Shown here piece after piece: positions 30,153 to 39,081 of a DNA stretch of 49,760 nt (the first letter of the stretch is position 1; every line of letters starts with the position of its first letter). Under the pieces are notes generated by a model, which saw only the letters and a program-made list of their open reading frames with translations, ran no database searches and had not been told where the DNA came from. The DNA comes from a virus: IMG/VR virus record IMGVR_UViG_3300036791_000553, positions 1 through 49,760 of that record. One strand, 5' to 3'. The position numbers and the translations under genes were made by a program.

Positions 30153-31748
30153 GTGCGGCTAGTCATGTCAAGCGGGCATGGCCTTCACATTCGCGGTGCT
30201 CGTGGTAATCCGGTTCCTCCGCAACTCGATGAAGTTGATGAGGCGAGAAAAGTTGTCGAGAAGGTCGCTGAATATCTACGTAGTGCCGGTGTTGAGGTAC
30301 AGACATTTCACGACAACACTTCGCATGATCAGAACACCAACCTCAACACCATCGTCAACTACCACAACAGCCATATGCAGCCGCATGATCTCGACACCTC
30401 CGTCCATTTCAATGCGTATGACGGCTCGGCGCACGGCGTGGAATGCCTGTACGTGACGCAGCAGTCTTTGGCCAAGAAAGTCGCGGACGCAGTGGCGGCA
30501 GTCGGCTTCACCAATCGCGGTCCAAAAAAACGTACGGATTTGTTCTTTCTCAACAATACAGAAGAGCCGGCGATCCTCGTTGAGGTTTGCTTCTGTGACA
30601 ACACCGGCGACTCGAATACCTACCGCGCCAAGTTCAACGATGTCTGCAAGGCCATTGCGCAGGCGATATCCGGGCAAGCGATCGGTACGCCACCTGATGA
30701 GCGACCACCGATCGAGCCGCCTGTCAGGCCACCGACCGAGCCTCCGTCATCAGGATCCAAGCCGGTGCTCGGCAAGGGTGATAATGGACCGTATGTGGTC
30801 GAACTGCAGAGCGACTTGAACATGGAGTTGGACGACTGCAATCTCACCGTGGACGGCGACTTCGGCTCGAAGACCGAGGAGGCGGTGTACGACTATCAAC
30901 GGTCGCGCAGGCTGGACGCTGACGGCATCGTGGGCGAGCAGACATGGAATGCGCTCGACACGCACATGCCACCTTATGTGCCGCCGGGTTTGCCGGCTCC
31001 GCTGAGTTCGAAGCAGCAGCTGGACATCGCTGCCATTGCGATCACTTCCAAGATCGCGAGTTACAGTTGGCGCGACCGCGGCCAGGCTCCCGCGGGATAC
31101 GTGAAAGGCTTCGCGCTGGCGTGGGCTAATACGTACAGGCAGCTGCTAATGGGCTATGAGCCCGCAGTGGAAATGGCCAAGGCCAACACAGGCAACGAGA
31201 AGGATGCGCTCTATCAATACAAAGATACGTTTAGATCGCTCGGAATGGACAACAGCAAGGATGGGCCTGACACGCTGCGACATCTGTGGACCTTGCTTAT
31301 GGGGCTCGGAATGAGAGAGTCGAGTGGCAAGCATTGTGAGGGAAGAGATCAGTCAGCCTCGAACACCTCCTCCGATACGGCCGAAGCTGGTCTCTACCAA
31401 ACGAGTTGGAATGCACACTCGTGTTCTGATAGTTTTGATCAATTGTTTACCGATTTCAGTGTTGGTGCTGCCTCGGATAATCCGCAAGGATTTTTGACGT
31501 TCTTTGAACAGGGCGTATCATGCTCAAGCTCCAGCTGGGATAACTATGGTTCTGGAGACGGTGCGGCCTTTCAGGAGATGTGCAAAACGCAGCCGAGTTT
31601 TGCCTGCGAGACCTGCGCTATCACGCTCCGTAATCTCTGCAATCACTACGGGCCAATCGTTCGTTTTGAGGTCGAGGTTAAACCTGACGCAGAGAAGATG
31701 TTGCGGGCCGTGCAGGATTATGTCGATCGGCTGGGAGGCGAGGTGTGA
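30153..31748 (+). CDS. Three-domain endolysin: amidase, peptidoglycan-binding, lysozyme-like
   Basis: Starts at GTG 30153, preceded by AGGAGG. Residues 1-175 are an Amidase_3-type N-acetylmuramoyl-L-alanine amidase with His9 (SSGHG), a Glu at 27 or 30, His85 (TSVHFNA) and catalytic Glu144 (AILVEVCF). A Pro-rich linker (179-200) leads to a PG-binding domain (about 207-268; LGKGDNGPYVVELQSDL, DGDFGSKTEEAV, DGIVGEQTWNAL). The C-terminal 250 residues are a helical lysozyme/transglycosylase-like domain; GMRESSGKH supplies a candidate catalytic Glu389. There is no signal peptide, so it needs a holin. Confidence 0.8.
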   Translation: MRLVMSSGHGLHIRGARGNPVPPQLDEVDEARKVVEKVAEYLRSAGVEVQTFHDNTSHDQNTNLNTIVNYHNSHMQPHDLDTSVHFNAYDGSAHGVECLYVTQQSLAKKVADAVAAVGFTNRGPKKRTDLFFLNNTEEPAILVEVCFCDNTGDSNTYRAKFNDVCKAIAQAISGQAIGTPPDERPPIEPPVRPPTEPPSSGSKPVLGKGDNGPYVVELQSDLNMELDDCNLTVDGDFGSKTEEAVYDYQRSRRLDADGIVGEQTWNALDTHMPPYVPPGLPAPLSSKQQLDIAAIAITSKIASYSWRDRGQAPAGYVKGFALAWANTYRQLLMGYEPAVEMAKANTGNEKDALYQYKDTFRSLGMDNSKDGPDTLRHLWTLLMGLGMRESSGKHCEGRDQSASNTSSDTAEAGLYQTSWNAHSCSDSFDQLFTDFSVGAASDNPQGFLTFFEQGVSCSSSSWDNYGSGDGAAFQEMCKTQPSFACETCAITLRNLCNHYGPIVRFEVEVKPDAEKMLRAVQDYVDRLGGEV

Positions 31749-31822
31749 CACGCCTTCTGTCTAGCCCACCTGCGCAGAGCGGCAGTTCGCATTCTTTTCT
31801 TTGTCTTTTCCGAAAATGCTTT

Positions 31823-31951
31823 ATGGTGTTTCGGCTGGCGCTTATTTTTATTTTGGTCGGTTCGTGTCGCCCACGTACAATTGTTGGGCTCATAGTTTCC
31901 GTTGGCGGCCCGAGCGTTCGAGCGCTCGGCCGCTGCCGCTGCGCACTATAG
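31823..31951 (+). CDS. Possible small lipoprotein, 42 aa
   Basis: A frame starting at ATG 31823 reads MVFRLALIFILVGSCRPR, a signal peptide with a VGSC lipobox, then a short remainder. The longer GTG start at 31745 (68 aa) overlaps the endolysin stop. Its position after the endolysin would suit an outer-membrane spanin, but no inner-membrane partner is obvious and the protein is very short, so the call is weak. Confidence 0.3.
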   Translation: MVFRLALIFILVGSCRPRTIVGLIVSVGGPSVRALGRCRCAL

Positions 31952-31967
31952 CACAAGAGCATAAACG

Positions 31968-32210
31968 ATGAACGACGATATGCATGAGCGCATTCAGGCG
32001 CGCTGGATAGCGAGCAATTTGCTCAACTTGCCGCAGATTGATCCAGAGGGCAGTAATTTCATATTGGCGCGGCAGTATATGCATGCGCTGGAGAAGATCG
32101 AACGGCTGACCAGGATCGTCAACCGACACCCTCGCCTTGGCGCTGATGCTGAATTAGTTGACAAGTGGCCAGCACCAGAAAAAATGCTGGGTTGGCCTCT
32201 AATGCCATGA
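31968..32210 (+). CDS. Small hypothetical protein, 80 aa
   Basis: The ATG is a clear start between lysis and head genes. The sequence is helical (MHERIQARWIASNLLNLP...MHALEKIERLTRI) and recalls small phage proteins of unknown function upstream of the portal. The stop overlaps the next start (ATGA). Confidence 0.5.
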   Translation: MNDDMHERIQARWIASNLLNLPQIDPEGSNFILARQYMHALEKIERLTRIVNRHPRLGADAELVDKWPAPEKMLGWPLMP

Positions 32211-32323
32211 AGCTGAATGCAGGCCACTGGCTGATGGTCTCCTTTGCCGTCGTGGCGCTGCTTATCCTGGCCATGGCGCTGTTTGGCTACCTGTCCGGTA
32301 CTTGGGAGCCCGCACCCCAGTGA
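32207..32323 (+). CDS. 38-residue single-span membrane protein
   Basis: ATG 32207 overlaps the upstream stop (ATGA). MKLNAGHWLM is followed by one transmembrane helix (VSFAVVALLILAMALFGYL) and an acidic tail. The function is unknown. Confidence 0.5.
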   Translation: MKLNAGHWLMVSFAVVALLILAMALFGYLSGTWEPAPQ

Positions 32324-32367
32324 AGTACGGGCATTTATGAGGCCTTTGGAACGGAATGTGAACACTG

Positions 32368-33867
32368 ATGGCCAACGTCGTTAGCCTTCGCAACTGGCGC
32401 GATTCGTTCACCAACCTGCTGGCCGGGCTGGGCGTCGTCGGCCGCGACAAGTTCATGAGCCAGCAGTACGTCTACACGCCGATGCCGCTGTCGGACTGCG
32501 AGATGGCCTACCGCGGCGACTGGATTGCGCGCAAAGCCGTGGACATTCCGGCCTTCGACATGACCCGCGAATGGCGCTCATGGCAGGCCGACCAGGACCA
32601 GATCACGCTGCTCGAAGAATGCGAGCGCAAGCTGTTCGTCCAGCAGAAGGTGCAGCAGGCGCTCATCACGGCACGGCTGTACGGCGGCTCGGTCATCGTC
32701 ATTGGCGTCGAGGCCGGCAATCCCGAAGAGGAGCTCGATCCGGAAACCGTGGGGCAGGACGCGCTCAAGTTCCTGCACGTCGTGCCCTGGCACTTTCTGG
32801 CCATGGGTCCGCTCGTGTGGGACGTGACGTCGCCGTACTACGGGCAGCCGAGCTGGTACCAGATCGATAATACCAAAGCGCGTTTTGGCCCGAACGGCGG
32901 CACCAGCACGACCTCGCTGTCGGCGCAAGCACCGTTGTATAACGTTCAACTACATCCGTCGCGCGTGGTTCGGCTGATGGGTCTGCCGCCTCCGAACGTG
33001 TTCGCGTCATACTCGATGTCGTTCGGCGACAGCGTTCTGCAGCCGATCAATGACACGATCAAAGCTGCGGGACTGGTCAACGGAAGTCTGGCGACGCTGG
33101 TAAGCGAGATGAAGCTCGACGTGATCAAAGTCCCAAACTTGAGCGAGGAGCTGTCGACCGACGCGGGCACGCAACGGATAGTCAACCGCTTCGCCAATGC
33201 CAATGTGGCCAAGTCGGTGATCAATACGATTCTGCTCGACAGCGGCGAGGAATGGCAGCGCATCGATACCAATCTGCAGAGCGGGCAGTCGCTGGTTGCC
33301 ACCTACATGCAGCTGGCGGCGGGCGCGGCCGATATTCCAGCATCGCGCTTTCTCGGCATTCCACATCGTGGATTGAACGTCACCGGGGAAGCCGACTTTC
33401 GGAACTATTACGACCGACTCGCGAGCGAGCAATCCGTCACGCTTCAACCGGCGCTGAATCGTCTCGACGAGGTGCTTATCAGATCGGCGCTCGGCAACCG
33501 GCCGGATGATATCTATTACGAATGGAATTCGCTCTGGCAGATGACGGATATTGAGAAGGCAACTTTGGCGTTCCAGAAGGCGCAGGCCTACAAGATTGAC
33601 GCGGACGAAGGACAAATCCCGGCGACCGCATTGGCACAGGGCCGCATCAATCAACTGATCGAGGATGGGTTCTATCCTGGTCTTGAACAGGCGATTGCCG
33701 ATGCCGAGGCCGCAGGCGACACCATCGAGGAGACCAACACGCCGAAGCCCCTCCCGCCGCAACTTGGCTTCGGACAGCCGGGGAATCCTAGCCTTCCCCC
33801 CGGCCAGACGCCGCCGTCCGGAACTCCAGCCCCCGCCTCCCCGGACGGCGGTGGACCTGCGGCGTGA
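32368..33867 (+). CDS. Portal protein (DUF1073 type)
   Basis: 499 residues. The blocks AYRGDWIARKAVDIPAFDMTREWR (about 48-71), ALITARLYGGSVIVIGV and GLNVTGEADFRNYYDRL (about 335-351) are typical of DUF1073/Acb1-linked portal proteins. The C-terminus is Pro/Gly-rich. The portal dodecamer is the DNA gateway in the prohead and docks the terminase. The next gene overlaps as GTGA. Confidence 0.85.
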   Translation: MANVVSLRNWRDSFTNLLAGLGVVGRDKFMSQQYVYTPMPLSDCEMAYRGDWIARKAVDIPAFDMTREWRSWQADQDQITLLEECERKLFVQQKVQQALITARLYGGSVIVIGVEAGNPEEELDPETVGQDALKFLHVVPWHFLAMGPLVWDVTSPYYGQPSWYQIDNTKARFGPNGGTSTTSLSAQAPLYNVQLHPSRVVRLMGLPPPNVFASYSMSFGDSVLQPINDTIKAAGLVNGSLATLVSEMKLDVIKVPNLSEELSTDAGTQRIVNRFANANVAKSVINTILLDSGEEWQRIDTNLQSGQSLVATYMQLAAGAADIPASRFLGIPHRGLNVTGEADFRNYYDRLASEQSVTLQPALNRLDEVLIRSALGNRPDDIYYEWNSLWQMTDIEKATLAFQKAQAYKIDADEGQIPATALAQGRINQLIEDGFYPGLEQAIADAEAAGDTIEETNTPKPLPPQLGFGQPGNPSLPPGQTPPSGTPAPASPDGGGPAA

Positions 33868-33956
33868 CGCTGAATGAATGGACGGCGCTCGTACTCATCG
33901 GCATGTCGGCAAGCGGAGTGATCGTCATCGTGGCGCTGTGGTTCATGCGAAGCTGA
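33864..33956 (+). CDS. 30-residue membrane micropeptide
   Basis: GTG 33864 overlaps the portal stop (GTGA). It reads VTLNEWTALVLIGMSASGVI and continues as a hydrophobic helix to ALWFMRS, one transmembrane span. It lies between portal and head-morphogenesis genes, the region in which a longer alternative start for the latter is rejected. The function is unknown. Confidence 0.4.
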   Translation: MTLNEWTALVLIGMSASGVIVIVALWFMRS

Positions 33957-34786
33957 CCGATCAGGCCGACGGCTATGATCCGACCGGGACGGCCGTCATT
34001 CGCCGCAGGTTCCGCGCGGATGGCCAGCGGCGGTTGCAGAAGATTCGCGGCGTGACGCACGATTTTCTGGTGGGCCAGGACTTCATGGGCCATCGCGGCG
34101 ACGGCAACGATATCGATCCTGGGTTCAAGCTCTCGGTCTTCAACAACTGGTTCTCGACGCAGGTCCATGCGCAGTTGGTGACACCGAGTTGGTGGAACGC
34201 ACATCTGACGCGGGCGTATGCGAGCGGCGTTAAGGTGGCGTGCACTTACGGCTCATTGCCGCTGATGGCGCTGCCAAACTTGCTCTCGCAGAGTGCTAGG
34301 AATGAATTCACCGGCATTGCCGAGGCGACGATCCAGCACGTGACGCGGACCATCGCCAGTGCGGCAAAGGTGCAGACCAAACCGCAGCTGATGTATCGGC
34401 AGACATTGCGAGCGGTCCAAAATGTGGGCAATCGGATAAATGCAACTGCCAACTTTACGACGGTCCAGGCGCATAACAGAGGTCGACTCGATGGCTTCCG
34501 CGCGCTCGGCATCGACAAAGTCGGCGTGCTGGATGAACGGATCAGAGCGCCAAAGCGGCTGCATGACAAGGCGCTGCCAGAGGCGGCATTTGTGAATGTC
34601 GAGACCGCTGGCGACCATTTGGTGTGCATCATCTGTCAGGACATCAGCGACGATGGTCCGTACAAACTGGACGAGGCCGAACTTCTAATTCCCGCTCACC
34701 CAAACTGCCGTTGCGCCTTCGTTCCAGCGTTTGATATGCGCTACAGCATCAATCGCGAGAAACGTGCGGAGGCCGAGGCCGCATAG
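33938..34786 (+). CDS. Phage head morphogenesis protein (Mu gpF / SPP1 gp7-like)
   Basis: About 282 residues if GTG 33938 is used; an ATG at 33878 would add a basic, non-conserved segment that overlaps the micropeptide. Features of the family include TTVQAHNRGRLDGFRALGI, DERIRAPKRLHD, then CIICQDISDDGPY and the final AHPNCRCAF (Cys/His-rich metal-binding motif). It acts in prohead assembly next to the portal. The N-terminal half carries the NWFSTQVHAQLV block. The start is uncertain. Confidence 0.75.
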   Translation: MVHAKLTDQADGYDPTGTAVIRRRFRADGQRRLQKIRGVTHDFLVGQDFMGHRGDGNDIDPGFKLSVFNNWFSTQVHAQLVTPSWWNAHLTRAYASGVKVACTYGSLPLMALPNLLSQSARNEFTGIAEATIQHVTRTIASAAKVQTKPQLMYRQTLRAVQNVGNRINATANFTTVQAHNRGRLDGFRALGIDKVGVLDERIRAPKRLHDKALPEAAFVNVETAGDHLVCIICQDISDDGPYKLDEAELLIPAHPNCRCAFVPAFDMRYSINREKRAEAEAA

Positions 34787-34795
34787 GAGAACGCC

Positions 34796-35035
34796 ATGTC
34801 GCTATCCGGTCTGATTCTCGGTGTCATCAACATTGCCATTGTGGTTGCGGTGCTCTTGCTCGTCGGTGCAATCATCCTATGGTTTTGCAATTGGCTCAGC
34901 TTTGCTGTGCCGGATATGGTGCGCAAACTGTACATCGCGGTCGTCGCGTTGATTGCTTTGTACATGCTGGTCGCGCTGGTGTTCGGAATTCCCAGTGTGC
35001 GCATCGTCGGGGCATTAGCGTTGGCGATCGTCTGA
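34796..35035 (+). CDS. Small two-span membrane protein, 79 aa
   Basis: A good ribosome binding site (AGGAGA) precedes ATG 34796. Two hydrophobic helices (ILGVINIAIVVAVLLLVGAI and ALIALYMLVALVFG) form a hairpin with a short loop. It sits inside the head module, an odd place for a holin. The role is unknown. Confidence 0.55.
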   Translation: MSLSGLILGVINIAIVVAVLLLVGAIILWFCNWLSFAVPDMVRKLYIAVVALIALYMLVALVFGIPSVRIVGALALAIV

Positions 35036-35073
35036 CCAACTAGCATTCTACAATCTTAGCAGGAGACATCGCG

Positions 35074-36480
35074 ATGAAACGCGCGAACAGCGCAGCTATG
35101 CGCAATCTGGTTGACAGCGTCGAGTTCAGCGAGACCTACGATCTGTCCGACGCCAAAGCAAAAACGACCATAACCAGCGACGGCTATCTGACCGCCGAAC
35201 CGCGCATCTCGCGCACCGGCATCCAGGTCTACAGCGGACACGAACTTGGAGACCCTACCCTCGACGAGGTGCGCGTCTATCGCCCTGAGGGCGAGGTCTT
35301 CCACAAGGCGGCCATGGCGTCGTTGGCATGGCGCCCGGTAACGCTCGATCACCCGGATGCCAACGTCAACTCGCGCAACTGGAAGCAACTTGCGGTCGGC
35401 CAGGTCACCGGCGACGTCGCGCGCGATGGCGAATACATCCGCGTCCCGCTCGCGCTGATGGATCAGGCCGCGATCGATGCCGTGAAAAGCGGACAGTCGC
35501 AGCTGTCGGTCGGCTATGCGGCCAAGCTCGTCTGGGGCGATGGCATGACCGACGACGGCGAACCGTATCAGGCCAAGCAGACCGAGATCCGCGCCAACCA
35601 CATCGCCATCGTGAGATCGGCGCGCGGCGGCAGCAATCTGACAATCGGGGATGACGACTACGAGGCGTATCTCGACCGCGAGTTCACCACCGAGCAGCGC
35701 AAGCAGGCGGCAAGCAAGGGCCAGGCAATGCCCGGCGGCGGCTATCCCATCAAGTCCGAGCAGGATCTGAAGAATGCGATTCAAGCAATTGGGCGCGCGA
35801 AGAATCGACAGGCGACCATAGCGCACATCAAGAAGCGGGCGCGTGCCCTCGGTTTGACGTCGCTATTGCCCAAGGGATGGGGCGACGGTGCCCCGAATGG
35901 AAAGGAGCCAACCATGGCCACACGAACCGTCGACGGCGTGCAGATCGAGCTCGAGGACAAGGACGGCCAGATCCTCGACCGTTACCTCGGCACGCTGACT
36001 ACCAAGATCGCCGACAGCGACAAGAAGCTCGGCGAACTGACGGCGCAACTCGCCGCGTTGGGCAAGAGCGTCGACACCAAGGACGGCGAGATTGCCGCCA
36101 TCAAGAAGCAACTTGCCGATGCCGAGATGACCCCGGATCAACTCGATCTGCGGATCAACGATCGGCTGGACATCCGCGAGCGGGCACAGCGCGTTCTCGG
36201 CGACAAGGCTGTCGTGAAGGGCAAGGCCGACGCGCAGATCAAGCGCGAGGTGGTGGCGTCCGTGCTGGGCGTCGAGTTCGTCAAGGACTGGAATGACGCG
36301 CAGATCACCGGCGCATTCTACGCCAGCACCAAGCCTGCAACGGCGCAGGACGGCTTTCGATCGATGGCGCAGAGCTTTTCGGGTCAGCCTACAATCGCAA
36401 TCCAGGATGTGCGCGAGCAAGCATATCAGGAGCGCAATGAACGTCTGCGCAATGCTTGGAAGAAAAAGGGCGTCGCCTAA
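35074..36480 (+). CDS. Prohead protease / scaffold fusion (DUF2213 type), 468 aa
   Basis: ATG 35074 follows AGGAGA. Residues 1-190 resemble DUF2213 head-maturation proteases (RISRTGIQVYSGHEL, RPVTLDHPDANV, ANHIAIVRSARGG). Residues about 205-275 form the FTTEQRKQAASKGQAMP...LPKGW module seen in actinophage and rhizobial phage head proteins. The C-terminal 190 residues are coiled coil and charged, like a scaffold. One polypeptide probably supplies both protease and scaffold before the cement and capsid genes. Confidence 0.75.
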   Translation: MKRANSAAMRNLVDSVEFSETYDLSDAKAKTTITSDGYLTAEPRISRTGIQVYSGHELGDPTLDEVRVYRPEGEVFHKAAMASLAWRPVTLDHPDANVNSRNWKQLAVGQVTGDVARDGEYIRVPLALMDQAAIDAVKSGQSQLSVGYAAKLVWGDGMTDDGEPYQAKQTEIRANHIAIVRSARGGSNLTIGDDDYEAYLDREFTTEQRKQAASKGQAMPGGGYPIKSEQDLKNAIQAIGRAKNRQATIAHIKKRARALGLTSLLPKGWGDGAPNGKEPTMATRTVDGVQIELEDKDGQILDRYLGTLTTKIADSDKKLGELTAQLAALGKSVDTKDGEIAAIKKQLADAEMTPDQLDLRINDRLDIRERAQRVLGDKAVVKGKADAQIKREVVASVLGVEFVKDWNDAQITGAFYASTKPATAQDGFRSMAQSFSGQPTIAIQDVREQAYQERNERLRNAWKKKGVA

Positions 36481-36511
36481 CTGAAGGCAACAGCAAACAG
36501 GAGCATCAACA

Positions 36512-36982
36512 ATGCCAGCAGTACAGACTACCTATGCAACCGTCATGCAGCCGGGCGTGGAGGGCCAAATTGCCACCATGTACGAGGACGACGATCACGT
36601 CACCTGCATCGTCGAAACCGCAGCCGGCATCGGCTTCGGCCGGGTCGTATCGGAAGGCGCCAACGCGAGGGGCGCGGTCCTTGGCGGTGCGACTAAGGCG
36701 ATCGGCGTCAGCGTCAGGGATATCACCATCATTCCTGCGGCCGGCGTGGCCGTGGATCTTTATCCGCGATACGCCAACATGGATGTGTTGACGTCCGGCG
36801 ACATCTGGGTGAGGCCAGTCGTGGGAGTTACTCACGGCAGCGTGGCGACTTATGACGGTACGACCGGCCAGCTCAATCCGGCTTCGGCCGGCATTACCAT
36901 CGTGAATTCACGCTACATCACGTCGGCGAGCGCAGGCCAGCTCGCGATTCTGCGTCTCACTGCACCGCCTCCCGGCGCGTAA
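36512..36982 (+). CDS. Structural cement / capsid decoration protein (Gp24-like)
   Basis: 156 residues after AGGAG. The N-terminal block (MPAVQTTYATVMQPGVEGQIA) and the later VSVRDITI and GDIWVRPVVGVTHGSVA are typical of the Gp24-like structural cement proteins next to DUF2184 capsids. It would stabilise capsid capsomers. It directly precedes the major capsid gene. Confidence 0.7.
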   Translation: MPAVQTTYATVMQPGVEGQIATMYEDDDHVTCIVETAAGIGFGRVVSEGANARGAVLGGATKAIGVSVRDITIIPAAGVAVDLYPRYANMDVLTSGDIWVRPVVGVTHGSVATYDGTTGQLNPASAGITIVNSRYITSASAGQLAILRLTAPPPGA

Positions 36983-37001
36983 TTCAGAAAGGATCAACAA
37001 C

Positions 37002-37934
37002 ATGTTTAATGACGCTCAGTCAGCGTTAAGCTTTGTGATCGCGCAAGGTGCGATCATAGAGCCACAAATTTATCGCATTCAGTATCCCGACATCCAATAT
37101 CCGAACCTCGTGCCGATCGTAACTGAAGGCGACGAGTGGGCAAAGGCTGTGATCTTCTTCAGCCTGGATCGCGTTGGACAAGCTACGTGGTTCAATCACA
37201 TGAGCGACGATGTGCCATTCGCCGACATCGTGCGCGGCCAATTCCAGCAGCCGTTGGAAATGGCGGCGGTCGGCTACTATTGGACCATCGAAGAAGTGGC
37301 GCAAGCACAGCGCACCAACATCAACTTGCAAACCGAGCGCGCTGCCGCGGCATTCCGTGCCTACGAAGAGTTCATGGAGCGCATCACCTTCTTCGGTGAT
37401 ACGACCAAGAATTGGACCGGGCTCACGAATGACGGCAATGTCACCATCGTGCCAGCAACGGCAGATGGTACTGGCTCGAGCGCACTGTGGTCGACCAAGA
37501 CTGGTGACCAGATCATTCGCGACGTCAATCAGATCCTCACCGGCATCTACACCGGTTCGGGAACGGTCGAAATGGCGGATACGTTGCTGGTGTCGCCGGC
37601 TAACTTCACCACCATGGCGACGACGCGCCTGACAAACACTGTCGCAAGCGCGTTAGGATGGTTGCAGGAATACAACAGCTACTCGGCTCTGAGCAACGGC
37701 ACGCTGACGGTCAAGGCGGTGCGCGGCTTGGAGACGGCTGGTGCCGGCGGCGTCTCGCGCGCGATCGCATACCGCAACGATCCGCAAATCCTGCGTTTGC
37801 ATGTGCCAATGCCGCACAAGTTCCTCAACCCGATGCAGGTCACCCCGCTGCGCTACGATATCCCCGGCATCTTCCGCACGGGCGGCATCGAAATCAGGCG
37901 GCCAGGCGCAGTGCGCTATTTGGACGGGATCTAA
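37002..37934 (+). CDS. Major capsid protein (DUF2184 type)
   Basis: 310 residues after AAAGGA. Typical blocks are EGDEWAKAVIFFSLDRVGQATWF, GYYWTIEEVAQAQ, FFGDTTKNWTGLTN, TLLVSPANFTTMAT and HKFLNPMQVTPLRYDIPGIFRTGG. This family is the HK97-fold capsid of many rhizobial and other siphophages. The next small gene starts 36 bases later. It is the most abundant virion protein by expectation. Confidence 0.85.
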   Translation: MFNDAQSALSFVIAQGAIIEPQIYRIQYPDIQYPNLVPIVTEGDEWAKAVIFFSLDRVGQATWFNHMSDDVPFADIVRGQFQQPLEMAAVGYYWTIEEVAQAQRTNINLQTERAAAAFRAYEEFMERITFFGDTTKNWTGLTNDGNVTIVPATADGTGSSALWSTKTGDQIIRDVNQILTGIYTGSGTVEMADTLLVSPANFTTMATTRLTNTVASALGWLQEYNSYSALSNGTLTVKAVRGLETAGAGGVSRAIAYRNDPQILRLHVPMPHKFLNPMQVTPLRYDIPGIFRTGGIEIRRPGAVRYLDGI

Positions 37935-37970
37935 ATGCTGCAATTTAGCCAACCAATAGAGGAGAGCCCT

Positions 37971-38444
37971 ATGGCTGAACAAGAGAAGATCGAGAAGCAG
38001 AAGACCACCGTCAAAAACGTGGGCAAGGCGAGCTACATCTTTACCGATGCCGACGGCGTCGCCAAACACGTCGGACCAGGGCAGGAGGTCGAGCTCGAAC
38101 TGCGAAAGCAGGAGGTCGAGCGGATGAAGAAGGTCGCCGAGAACGGCGGCGGAACGCTCGTCGTTGACGGCACCGATCCTCGTAAGAAAGCGGAGGAGAA
38201 CGACAAGGTCGAGGGCGCGCCCGAGACTCCGAAGGAGCACTCGGCCCGCAACACGGTCGCCGAGAAGGAGACCGAGCTGATGCAGGCCGGTCAGGATGCC
38301 GGCAAGGAGCAGCACGAGAAGTGGGCCAAGAAAGACTGGAACAAACTCGCCGCTGAGACCGGCATCGGCATCATGGCCCGCGGCGGGGTCGACGCGCTCG
38401 AAACCGTAGCCGCAGCACCCGACGCGCCCCCGAAGGAGAAGTAA
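37971..38444 (+). CDS. Charged capsid-module protein, 157 aa
   Basis: ATG 37971 with GAGGAGA in front is preferred over a start at 37935. The N-terminal part (TVKNVGKASYIFTDADGVAKHVGPGQEVELELRK) is a small beta-barrel-like module; the C-terminal half is Lys/Glu-rich and helical. No family name is known to me. Its place after the capsid gene suggests head completion or scaffold. Confidence 0.5.
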   Translation: MAEQEKIEKQKTTVKNVGKASYIFTDADGVAKHVGPGQEVELELRKQEVERMKKVAENGGGTLVVDGTDPRKKAEENDKVEGAPETPKEHSARNTVAEKETELMQAGQDAGKEQHEKWAKKDWNKLAAETGIGIMARGGVDALETVAAAPDAPPKEK

Positions 38445-38445
38445 G

Positions 38446-39081
38446 ATGGCTAATGCCGTTTACCCACTTTTTAAGCAGTCGCTTCTAACAGAAGCGGACG
38501 CTAACAAGTCGCTCAATCAGACCGGTAGCAACGCGCCCTACGCCGCGCTGGTCACCACGTCGAGCGGCTACGTCTACTCGGCGAGTCATCAGTTCTACAC
38601 CTCGCTGACCAACATCGTCGGCACGCCGCAGCCGATCACCACACCCACCGTGGTCAACGGCACGTTCGACGGTGATGACGTCACCTTCACCGCCGTCAGC
38701 GGCACCGTCGTCGGCGCCATCGTCATCTATCGGCAGAACGCCGGCGCCAACACGACATGGCGGCTGACGCTGTATGAGGACACGAGCGTGACGGGACTAC
38801 CAGTCACGCCTAATGGCGGGAACATCGTTATTACTTGGAATGCTTCTGGAATTTTCACCTTGTGTTCACTGTCACGAAAGCGTAATGTCGTGGAGGTTGG
38901 TCGGCATGGCCCGGTCGGCGTCTACGAGTACTCGTATGTCGGAGACGACTGTGCCAGCCGCTATCGAGGATTTATGGCACATGAAGTCAAAGAGTACGTT
39001 CCAGAAGCGGTCCAAGCGTTCCACGGCGTTGACTACGTCAACCTCCCGCTCGCGTTTGATCATCTGGAAATTCGTCCATGA
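38446..39081 (+). CDS. Head-module fibre-like protein with S74-type C-terminus, 211 aa
   Basis: Residues 1-141 match a virion protein known in rhizobial phages that usually ends at the block NGGNIVITWNASGIF plus one or two residues. Here the frame continues through a segment of about 65 residues (SRKRNVVEVG...YEYSYVGDD...GFMAHEVKEYVPEAV...VDYVNL) that resembles the S74 (endosialidase chaperone) domain, an intramolecular chaperone of fibres. The catalytic Ser is present (SRKR) but the usual Lys five residues on is Val, so autocleavage is doubtful. The end overlaps the HNH gene by about 100 bases. Confidence 0.6.
   Translation: MANAVYPLFKQSLLTEADANKSLNQTGSNAPYAALVTTSSGYVYSASHQFYTSLTNIVGTPQPITTPTVVNGTFDGDDVTFTAVSGTVVGAIVIYRQNAGANTTWRLTLYEDTSVTGLPVTPNGGNIVITWNASGIFTLCSLSRKRNVVEVGRHGPVGVYEYSYVGDDCASRYRGFMAHEVKEYVPEAVQAFHGVDYVNLPLAFDHLEIRP

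Noticed and set aside
33007-33762. 251-aa minus-strand frame
   Set aside because: Antisense to the portal gene; no recognisable protein sequence.
33878-33937. N-terminal extension of the head morphogenesis gene from ATG 33878
   Set aside because: The extra residues are basic and off-frame to a coupled membrane micropeptide; GTG 33938 gives the conserved start, although this stays uncertain.
35863-36420. 185-aa minus-strand frame
   Set aside because: Antisense to the coiled-coil half of the protease/scaffold gene, which gives Leu/Val-rich shadow sequence.
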